35,785 bases of DNA from positions 1 to 35,785 of the forward strand of contig JACRFH010000053.1 of NCBI GenBank assembly GCA_016217975.1, written 5' to 3'. Every line of letters begins with the position of its first letter. Positions within the stretch are counted from its first letter, which is position 1. The notes beneath the pieces are model-generated. The model worked only from the letters and a program-made list of their open reading frames with translations. It searched no databases and was not told where the DNA came from. Position numbers and translations under genes: made by a program. Origin of the DNA: Candidatus Kaiserbacteria bacterium (GTDB lineage: Bacteria > Patescibacteriota > Minisyncoccia > Phycocordibacterales > UBA2100). Positions 30,749 to 35,785 of the stretch are shown here, piece after piece.

Positions 30749-31001
30749 CAAGTTTCTTCACGAGCGCTCCGTAGCTGCGCTTGTTGGTCGTCTCAAGGTA
30801 CTTCAAATGCTGACGGCGTGCGGCAACGAGTCCCAAAAGTCCGCGGCGCGAGTGCTTGTCCTTGCGATTCTTATCAAGATGAGCCGAGAGCTCTTCGATG
30901 CGGCGTGTAAGGATGGCCACCTGGACCTCGGGAGAACCCGTGTCAGAGTCGTGGCGAGCTGTTTTCTTGACTTCGTTCGCTTTCTTACGCTTTGTCAACA
31001 T
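30735..31001 (-). CDS. rpsO: Ribosomal protein S15
   Basis: An 88-residue ribosomal protein, typical length. Recognisable S15 features are DTGSPEVQVAILTRRIEELSAHL, DKHSRRGLLGLVAARRQHLKYL and YGALVKKLGL. It binds the central domain of 16S rRNA early in small-subunit assembly. The promoter is unusually clear: TTGCAT, 17 bp, TAAAAT, then 6 bases to the ATG, so the mRNA should be leaderless. That removes the usual 5' leader in which S15 represses itself in other bacteria. A perfect 11-bp hairpin overlaps the last codons and the stop. Confidence 0.97.
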   Translation of the reverse strand: MLTKRKKANEVKKTARHDSDTGSPEVQVAILTRRIEELSAHLDKNRKDKHSRRGLLGLVAARRQHLKYLETTNKRSYGALVKKLGLKK

Positions 31002-31007
31002 CAGAGG

Positions 31008-31036
31008 ATTTTATCACATTCCTCTCAAAAATGCAA
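31008..31036 (-). promoter_or_regulatory. rpsO promoter, leaderless
   Basis: Minus strand: TTGCAT, 17 bases, TAAAAT, then 6 bases (CCTCTG) to the rpsO ATG. Transcription would start at or next to the start codon. The -35 box lies 4 bases from the stem of the hairpin at 31041-31074, which probably ends the FKBP transcript. Confidence 0.6.
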
Positions 31037-31040
31037 GCCC

Positions 31041-31074
31041 AGAGCCACTTTCCTGGTCTCAAGAAAGTGGCTCT
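31041..31074 (-). terminator. Hairpin after the FKBP gene
   Basis: A perfect 12-bp stem (AGAGCCACTTTC / GAAAGTGGCTCT, 10-base loop). On the minus strand it follows the FKBP stop by about 30 bases; a T5 run comes only about 9 bases after the stem, so termination may be partial. It precedes the rpsO promoter. Confidence 0.6.
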
Positions 31075-31104
31075 TGATAGGGCAGAAAGCCGCCGGGGAA
31101 GAAT

Positions 31105-31620
31105 TTATTTTTTGGCAGGGGTGCTGGAAGCCGCAGGAGCAGCCTCGACCTTCACGAGCTTCACGTCAAAGACTATAGTGGAATTTGCAGGGATGACGAC
31201 CGGACTTGAGGGATTGTTGGGATCCTGGTGGACGGCGTTTGCTCCATATCCAAGCGAAGGAGGTACTGCAATGAGGCGCTCACCGCCGACTTTCATGCCA
31301 TTAACTCCTATCTGGAAGCCGGGGATCAATCCTTGTGCCCCGAGTGTGAATACGAGTGGCTGATTGCCATGAGCCGCGGAAGAATCAAAGACTGTGCCGT
31401 CTTGCAGCTTACCGACATAAAGGACCGAGACCTGCATACCGGGTGTCGCTTGTGCGCCTGTTCCTACCGCAATCTCCTGGCCCTGAACCTGCTCGGTCGA
31501 GCTTGCGGTGGTCGCTGGAGTGCCTGCGGCGGGACCGCTGCCTTTCATAAAAATAAAGTACGCCCCTACCGCCACGATAATTATAATGATGACCCCGATT
31601 ACGATTGATTTAGTACTCAT
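31105..31620 (-). CDS. Membrane-anchored FKBP-type peptidyl-prolyl isomerase
   Basis: A 171-residue protein with an N-terminal anchor (SIVIGVIIIIIVAVGAYFIFM), a Thr/Ala/Gly linker and an FKBP domain: VSVLYVGKLQDGTVFDSS, PLVFTLGAQGLIPGFQIGV, GMKVGGERLIAVPPSLGYG and FDVKLVKVE. It is expected to catalyse proline isomerisation during folding of exported proteins. The promoter is TTGCAC, 16 bp, TATAAT, then 7 bases to the ATG (leaderless), divergent from rarA. Length and motifs are typical of the class; the last residues are Ala/Ser-rich. Confidence 0.92.
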   Translation of the reverse strand: MSTKSIVIGVIIIIIVAVGAYFIFMKGSGPAAGTPATTASSTEQVQGQEIAVGTGAQATPGMQVSVLYVGKLQDGTVFDSSAAHGNQPLVFTLGAQGLIPGFQIGVNGMKVGGERLIAVPPSLGYGANAVHQDPNNPSSPVVIPANSTIVFDVKLVKVEAAPAASSTPAKK

Positions 31621-31627
31621 GTTGGCA

Positions 31628-31655
31628 ATTATAGTATCCCAGCTTGGTAGTGCAA
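31628..31655 (-). promoter_or_regulatory. FKBP gene promoter
   Basis: Minus strand: TTGCAC, 16 bases, TATAAT, 7 bases to the ATG. It overlaps the upstream part of the divergent rarA promoter region. Confidence 0.6.
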
Positions 31656-31669
31656 GAGAGGCAGATGTG

Positions 31670-31682
31670 TATAGTTATATAT
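31670..31682 (+). promoter_or_regulatory. rarA -10 box and leaderless start
   Basis: TATAGT at 31670-31675 is followed by seven A/T bases and the ATG. No clear -35 box at the usual distance; TTGGTA is 20 bases upstream. Confidence 0.5.
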
Positions 31683-32852
31683 ATGGAGCCTCTTGCTTCG
31701 ACAATACGACCGAAAACTCTCGATGAGTTTGTCGGTCAGGAACATCTTGTAGGCTCGGGCAAACCTTTACGCGTTGCGATTGAAAAGAAAGAGTTGTTCT
31801 CATTTATCTTGTGGGGGCCGCCGGGCTCGGGGAAGACAACCCTCGCAAGAATATATGCAAATGCGGTCGGCGCGGATTTCTATGAATTGTCTGCGGTTGA
31901 TTCTGGCAAGGACGACATCAAACGTATTGTCGAAAAAGGCGGGACGCTTCTGAAACAAAAACCAAAGATATTGTTTGTCGACGAAATTCACAGATTCAAC
32001 AAAGCGCAGCAGGATTTCCTTTTGCCTTTCGTCGAACGCGGCGACATCACGCTCGTGGGCGCGACGACCGAGAATCCGTCGTTTGAAGTGATCGCACCTC
32101 TTTTATCCCGGACGCAAGTGTTTGTACTCAACGAACATACAGAAGAAGAAATGCAGAAAATAATTTCGCGTACGAAGATCAAAATCCCGAAAGACGCGAA
32201 AGAATGGTTGGTTCGTTTAAGTAATGGTGACGCGCGGCAAGCGATTACCGTGCTTGAAACCGCACAGAAGTTGTATGGGAGAATTTCGCTCGACACTCTC
32301 AAGGAAGCGGTGCAATCGCAGCATTTGCGCTACGATAAAAAGGGGGAGGAGCACTACAACACCATCTCGGCATTTATAAAATCCATGCGCGCGTCGCAAC
32401 CCGATGCCGCACTCTATTATCTCGCACGGATGGTCGAGGCAGGAGAAGATCCTCTCTTCATTGCGCGCCGCATGGTGGTTTTTGCATCCGAAGACATCGG
32501 TCTTGCAGTACCTACTGCGCTTGTCGTTGCCAATGCCGTCTTTCGCGCATGCGAAACCATCGGCTACCCCGAATGCGCGATTAATCTTGCGCACGGCGTT
32601 GCGTATCTCGCGACCGCAAAGAAAAGTCGCGCCTCATACGACGCGTATTTTGAAGCGGTTGCTGACGTGCAATCGCTTGGCAATCTTCCGATCCCGATGA
32701 ATATCCGAAATGCTCCGACCAAACTCATGAAAGATCTCGGCTATGGCAAGGGATACAAAATGTACCCCGAAAAGTCACAGAGCGACCTCGGGGCAGGCAA
32801 CAAAGAATCGTATCTGCCGGAGAAACTGAAGAAAAAGCGATATCTAAAGTAA
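31683..32852 (+). CDS. rarA: Replication-associated recombination protein RarA (MgsA)
   Basis: A 389-residue AAA+ ATPase. The start is MEPLASTIRPKTLDEFVGQEHLVG, typical of the family; a longer frame to 31644 has no support and overlaps the promoter. Walker A is WGPPGSGKTTLARIYA, Walker B LFVDEIHRFNKAQQD, sensor 1 LVGATTENPSFEV. The C-terminal region has HYNTISAFIKSMRASQPDAALYYLARM and MYPEKSQ-type segments. RarA acts at stalled forks. TATAGT lies 7 bases before the ATG, so the mRNA should be leaderless. Divergent from the FKBP gene with a 62-base gap. Confidence 0.95.
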   Translation: MEPLASTIRPKTLDEFVGQEHLVGSGKPLRVAIEKKELFSFILWGPPGSGKTTLARIYANAVGADFYELSAVDSGKDDIKRIVEKGGTLLKQKPKILFVDEIHRFNKAQQDFLLPFVERGDITLVGATTENPSFEVIAPLLSRTQVFVLNEHTEEEMQKIISRTKIKIPKDAKEWLVRLSNGDARQAITVLETAQKLYGRISLDTLKEAVQSQHLRYDKKGEEHYNTISAFIKSMRASQPDAALYYLARMVEAGEDPLFIARRMVVFASEDIGLAVPTALVVANAVFRACETIGYPECAINLAHGVAYLATAKKSRASYDAYFEAVADVQSLGNLPIPMNIRNAPTKLMKDLGYGKGYKMYPEKSQSDLGAGNKESYLPEKLKKKRYLK

Positions 32853-32873
32853 AAATCGCGACATTACAATTTA

Positions 32874-32902
32874 TTGACCCATCTCGATAGTCGAGGTATA
32901 AT
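32874..32902 (+). promoter_or_regulatory. Strong promoter with palindrome in the spacer
   Basis: TTGACC (32874-32879), 17 bases, TATAAT (32897-32902), driving the 124-residue unknown gene with a short leader. The spacer contains CTCGA-TAG-TCGAG (32883-32895), which could be a repressor site. Confidence 0.65.
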
Positions 32903-32935
32903 GTTCGCGGTGTCAACCATATAGGGAATAGGGCC

Positions 32936-33310
32936 ATGCGTGAAGTCCTCGCATCAGCGGTGATCATTTTGGTCGCCACGGGCGCGCTATGGAATCAGGC
33001 TGACTTGCGGACACGGGAAAGAGCGGCTGGCCCGCCCCGTACTGCGATGAACCTGCCTCGGAAATGTCCGATCCATCTCGGTTCAGACATGAAGGAGGTT
33101 CGTTTCCACAGCACACGTCCCCTCTCGAATGGTATGACGGTCGGCAAGCTCGGAGCCCTGCAGTTTCTTGTCGTTGGCGGCGTTGCCGTGTCGTGTGGTT
33201 TTCACTCAATCACACCGACAACATACGGGTACGTCGCGACGCTTGGAGCTGCACGTTTTGAACTTGATAGACGCGGCCAGATCGTAACTTCGAAAAGGTA
33301 CGATTTATAA
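32936..33310 (+). CDS. Secreted or anchored protein, unknown function
   Basis: A 124-residue protein with a short N-terminal hydrophobic segment (VLASAVIILVATGALW), then a basic stretch and a beta-rich domain (GMTVGKLGALQFLVVGGVAVSCGF). One strong promoter lies upstream (TTGACC, 17 bp, TATAAT) with a 33-base leader, one of the few leadered genes here. Its spacer contains a CTCGA-TAG-TCGAG palindrome. A classical terminator follows the gene. No known domain is recognised; there are two cysteines in the mature part. Confidence 0.5.
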   Translation: MREVLASAVIILVATGALWNQADLRTRERAAGPPRTAMNLPRKCPIHLGSDMKEVRFHSTRPLSNGMTVGKLGALQFLVVGGVAVSCGFHSITPTTYGYVATLGAARFELDRRGQIVTSKRYDL

Positions 33311-33342
33311 GACTGCGGCTTAAAGCCCCGATCCGATCTTAC

Positions 33343-33371
33343 GACGCAGGAGAAATCCTGCGTCTTTTTTT
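33343..33371 (+). terminator. Rho-independent terminator
   Basis: A perfect 9-bp stem (GACGCAGGA / TCCTGCGTC) closed by a GAAA tetraloop and followed by seven T residues. It ends the transcript of the 32936-33310 gene, 32 bases after its stop. Confidence 0.92.
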
Positions 33372-33411
33372 GGAAGAGGGGAATATTGAAATAGCTGTTA
33401 GAATCGGCGGC

Positions 33412-34050
33412 ATGAAACGAGTTGTTAACGCGGTGGTGTTTGACGCAGACGGGACGCTTCTCGATACGCGGGAGTTTATTTTGCAGGCATATGAGCACAC
33501 GCTTGCGGCGTATGGTCACACGGTGCCCGAGCGGGATTTCATACGAGGGCACATGGGGCTCCCGCTCCACGATTGTTACAACGTGTTCGCTCCCGGTGGT
33601 GACAACGACGCTCTCTGCCACATGCATGACGTGTTTCAGAAGAATAATTACGAACTAATCGATTCATACGAAGAGCTCGTACTTACACTCGATACTCTGC
33701 GAGATCGAGGATTCAAAATTGGTATTTGCAGCTCGCGCACCAATCATCTACTTGAAGCGCTTGAGCGCGTCGGCATCAAAGATCACTGTGATGTGATTAT
33801 CGCCGGCAAGGATGTGACCAAGCACAAACCGAATCCGGAAGGATTTTTGAAAGCTCTTATGGCGATGTCAGTCTCTCCCGATCGTGCTGTGATGGTCGGC
33901 GACACACCGCAAGACATTGGCGCGGGCAAAAATGGTGGAGCAGCGCTCACAATCGGCGTCACGCACGGCTTCGGCACGCGCGAAGCTCTTATAGAGATGG
34001 GAGCAGATCACGTTGTCGATCGCTTGAGCGATATTATTCCACTTCTTTGA
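33412..34050 (+). CDS. HAD-family hydrolase (phosphoglycolate-phosphatase-like)
   Basis: A 212-residue protein. The HAD motifs are I VFDADGTLLDT, II GICSSRTNHL, III K in KHKPNPEGF, IV VMVGDTPQDIGAGKNGG. The cap is a small helical insertion between motifs I and II. Likely a phosphatase of small phosphorylated metabolites, of the Gph/PpaX type; the substrate cannot be told from sequence. The start MKRVVNAVV is chosen because TAGAAT lies 7 bases upstream; the frame is open to 33370 but that part overlaps the terminator of the preceding gene. Converges with the HTH-asparaginase gene, with one base between the stops. Confidence 0.88.
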   Translation: MKRVVNAVVFDADGTLLDTREFILQAYEHTLAAYGHTVPERDFIRGHMGLPLHDCYNVFAPGGDNDALCHMHDVFQKNNYELIDSYEELVLTLDTLRDRGFKIGICSSRTNHLLEALERVGIKDHCDVIIAGKDVTKHKPNPEGFLKALMAMSVSPDRAVMVGDTPQDIGAGKNGGAALTIGVTHGFGTREALIEMGADHVVDRLSDIIPLL

Positions 34051-34051
34051 T

Positions 34052-35428
34052 CTAAAATGTCCTTTTGCTGTATGCGTCAATCAATTCTTGTGTCTCTTTT
34101 TGACTTCTCTTTTCTAGAAGTGCACGTGTAAGAATCGCTTTTGCGGTCATGTGATTCAGTTTTCCGCCTTCCAATACCTTCTTTGATGATTTAGCCAGCT
34201 CTCGTTTGTTGAGATTTGAAAGTGACACGTAGTAACGATCATCAGTCTCTCCCATGAGGCAGCGACTTACGTTCATTACGGACTTGCCCTTGAGTATTGC
34301 GGCTTTGACAGCATTTCGTATCGGATTTGGGGCATTGCCGAGTGCGTGCGATTTTACGATGACGCTCGGGAATCGGGGATCGAGTATCTTTGCGACCTCG
34401 TGCTCGATCGGATTGTTGTCACCAAGATCGATAGTGACGATCGAATTCATCGCGTCGAATATCTTTTTCGATGAATATGTTACAAGTTTACGCGAAGATC
34501 CTGGATTTCGCGTCTGCGCCTGCAGGTAACCGATTCTTGTTTGTGTTCGTTGCGGTGCGAAGAATGTAATCATACCCTCAAGCGTCGAGGGCTCTTCTTT
34601 CGGGTCAACTTTGATTAGGTCGCCTCCCCGATAGATCGTTTTGTTGAAGATATAATATGCTCCCGGCATGAGTGGAAGATGCGTGGCGAACGCGAGGTCG
34701 TGGAAATTTTGCGGCGCATCAGAATGTGTCTCGCGATGACTGCGATTCGCGCCGGATACTAAAATCGGCAGTGCGGTCTGATCAAAAAGGAAGACGTCGA
34801 GGAATGGCATAAGCATGTCTGTCGTATCCGTTCCGACTCCGGCAATCACTTGCCGCAACGGACTATCTGCGACTGTCTTGAGTAGGTGCGCAATTACTGC
34901 AGAGAAAATTGAGGGACGGAAATTCGATCCATCTGCGCTAAAGATTGGATAAAACTCTCCTCCGATAAGTTTGTCTATGTCCGTCACCCAGAAAAAGTGG
35001 CTTGCAAGATCTTTTTGTATAGATTTGGTTTGCGCAAATTCCATCTCGAGTCTTTCGCGTACACGATCTTCGGACTTGCTTGATGCTTCTATTTTCGCGA
35101 GAGCGTCATCATCGATGCTTCCGGTTCCACGGAGTCCTTCTTTCGTCGCAATCATGTCCCACGTACCGCCTATCTTAAGGAACGTTACGTCCGTCGGTGT
35201 GTTTCTGTTGCCAAGTCCATGAATATCCGAAGCAAAGAGTTCCGCTGACGATATTTCAAGTGCGTGCCCTAATTTGGCAATTGTTTCCAAAGTGATATTA
35301 CGCTCCCCTTTTTCGACGCCGGATATGAATGATCGATGCAGTCCGGATTTCTTGGCCAGATTCACTTGCGTAAGGCCGCGCTTTTGTCGTATATGGACTA
35401 AATTGGCCCCAAACTGTTTATTCGTCAT
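34052..35428 (-). CDS. XRE helix-turn-helix fused to an asparaginase-like domain
   Basis: A 458-residue protein. Residues 5-65 are an XRE-type HTH (LVHIRQKRGLTQVNLAKKSGLHRSFISGVEKGERNITLE). From about 80 the sequence follows the type I/II asparaginase (and GatD) fold. The first catalytic Thr is in KIGGTWDM (Thr89), the second pair in GVGTDTTD (Thr200, Asp201), PILVSGANRS matches the family V-G-A-M-R-P segment, and the catalytic Lys is in DLIKVD (Lys273). The C-terminal domain has SHALGNAPNP, matching the GxGNxN region. All four catalytic positions are intact, with a Val where the family His usually precedes Gly-Thr-Asp. This suggests an amidohydrolase joined to DNA binding, or a regulator that senses an amide. 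TATAAG precedes the ATG by 6 bases. Confidence 0.8.
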   Translation of the reverse strand: MTNKQFGANLVHIRQKRGLTQVNLAKKSGLHRSFISGVEKGERNITLETIAKLGHALEISSAELFASDIHGLGNRNTPTDVTFLKIGGTWDMIATKEGLRGTGSIDDDALAKIEASSKSEDRVRERLEMEFAQTKSIQKDLASHFFWVTDIDKLIGGEFYPIFSADGSNFRPSIFSAVIAHLLKTVADSPLRQVIAGVGTDTTDMLMPFLDVFLFDQTALPILVSGANRSHRETHSDAPQNFHDLAFATHLPLMPGAYYIFNKTIYRGGDLIKVDPKEEPSTLEGMITFFAPQRTQTRIGYLQAQTRNPGSSRKLVTYSSKKIFDAMNSIVTIDLGDNNPIEHEVAKILDPRFPSVIVKSHALGNAPNPIRNAVKAAILKGKSVMNVSRCLMGETDDRYYVSLSNLNKRELAKSSKKVLEGGKLNHMTAKAILTRALLEKRSQKETQELIDAYSKRTF

Positions 35429-35485
35429 ATGTCACTTATATTGCAACTGACTATCATGAGTAACATTTCTGTGGTATATACGCAA

Positions 35486-35599
35486 GCCTCGGGCCATAAG
35501 CCCGATTGATAGTGCCCTCAGGAACAGCTTCCCTACCGGGTGTTTGGTCAGTATGTATACGGACCAGACACCCCGTGAGGGAGAAAGGAGGGCACCATC
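35486..35599 (+). promoter_or_regulatory. Structured leader with possible Shine-Dalgarno sequestration
   Basis: Hairpin 1 at 35489-35505 (TCGGGC, loop, GCCCGA). Hairpin 2 at 35537-35575 has a 12-13 bp stem with one bulged C and one G-U pair. GTGCCCTC at 35512-35519 is exactly complementary to GAGGGCAC at 35588-35595, which contains the Shine-Dalgarno site of the 37-residue peptide. The overlapping CCCTCA (35515-35520) can instead pair with TGAGGG at 35576-35581, enclosing hairpin 2. The two pairings exclude each other. A TATATA box at 35475-35480 could start the transcript. No known riboswitch class is recognised. Confidence 0.45.
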
Positions 35600-35713
35600 A
35601 TGAGTCGATGGTTGCTCTTTGTAGCGGCAATGATTGTCCTATTCTCTTTGAATATCGAAATGCAAAAGTCAGCGCACGCTGAACACACCGCAAAGATCAC
35701 GGGAGGTATCTGA
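35600..35713 (+). CDS. 37-residue single-span membrane peptide
   Basis: A small ORF behind a strong GGAGGG site (8 bases before the ATG). Product: MSRWLLFVAAMIVLFSLNIE... with one hydrophobic segment (residues 4-17), then a short polar tail with two His residues (SAHAEHTAKITGGI). This resembles a small secreted or membrane peptide with a possible signal cleavage at SAHA. The upstream region is structured and may control translation (see the leader feature). The window ends 72 bases later with no further gene visible. Function unknown. Confidence 0.55.
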   Translation: MSRWLLFVAAMIVLFSLNIEMQKSAHAEHTAKITGGI

Positions 35714-35785
35714 AAACTCTCAAGACTCAAGACTCGTACACGGGAACGAACTGAAGAAACCAAAAACTGGTAACGACGATTACGC

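Noticed and set aside
1-35785. Recoded UGA stop, known in some Patescibacteria
   Set aside because: Many genes here end in TGA at their expected family length (for example the ADP-ribosyltransferase-fold gene and the 584-1960 gene), and TGA does not occur inside conserved genes.

Overview
The window reads as chromosome of a Candidate Phyla Radiation (Patescibacteria) bacterium, most likely of the parcubacterial side. The grounds are a Patescibacteria-style type IV secretion-like locus (PrgI family, VirB4-like ATPase, VirB6/TrbL-like, VirB2-like pilin), many short membrane-anchored proteins without clear relatives, a four-helix-bundle (S23) gene, compact gene packing and moderate GC. All three stop codons are used, so the standard bacterial code fits. 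No tRNA, rRNA, CRISPR array or transposase gene was seen.

Layout. (1) 121-13134, all on the minus strand: the secretion/pilus-like cluster. In transcription order it holds two small membrane-anchored proteins, a secreted protein, a large VirB6/TrbL-like membrane protein, a soluble accessory protein, an S23 four-helix-bundle gene, a PrgI-family protein, a TraC-like small subunit, the VirB4-like ATPase, an Ig-like secreted protein, a beta-propeller-like anchored protein and a VirB2-like pilin. (2) 13242-18038: a lamin-tail secreted protein, rsmA, a RelE/ParE-type toxin-antitoxin pair, a possible ADP-ribosyltransferase-fold protein and a UvrD/PcrA helicase. (3) 18157-22164: a LysM/M23 peptidoglycan hydrolase and two convergent two-gene cassettes that look like diverged copies of one another. 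(4) 22304-26199: comM, an HTH-Fic protein, a truncated CopG-type antitoxin, an unknown protein and a DksA-like protein. (5) 26238-31620: an anchored unknown, pnp, a 55-residue membrane protein, a NYN nuclease, rpsO and an FKBP isomerase. (6) 31683-35785: rarA, an unknown, a HAD phosphatase, a remarkable HTH-asparaginase fusion and a 37-residue membrane peptide behind a structured leader.

Signals not explained by the genes. (a) Fourteen copies of a heptanucleotide array, consensus CTAGAAG, about four units each. Twelve form six inverted pairs between genes; one pair encloses the four-helix-bundle gene. Three genes take their TAG stop from these arrays, and two lone copies sit inside reading frames. 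(b) A 30-bp palindrome inserted in the same frame in both uvrD and pnp, encoding SA[R/K]GGSASGG. (c) A pervasive promoter geometry: a -10 box 4-9 nt before the start codon, implying leaderless mRNAs. The few strong Shine-Dalgarno sites belong mainly to very small membrane proteins. (d) A tail-to-tail duplicated cassette of unknown function. (e) A DNA-binding domain fused to an asparaginase domain with its catalytic residues intact. Homology calls rest on motif recognition by eye; no search was run.
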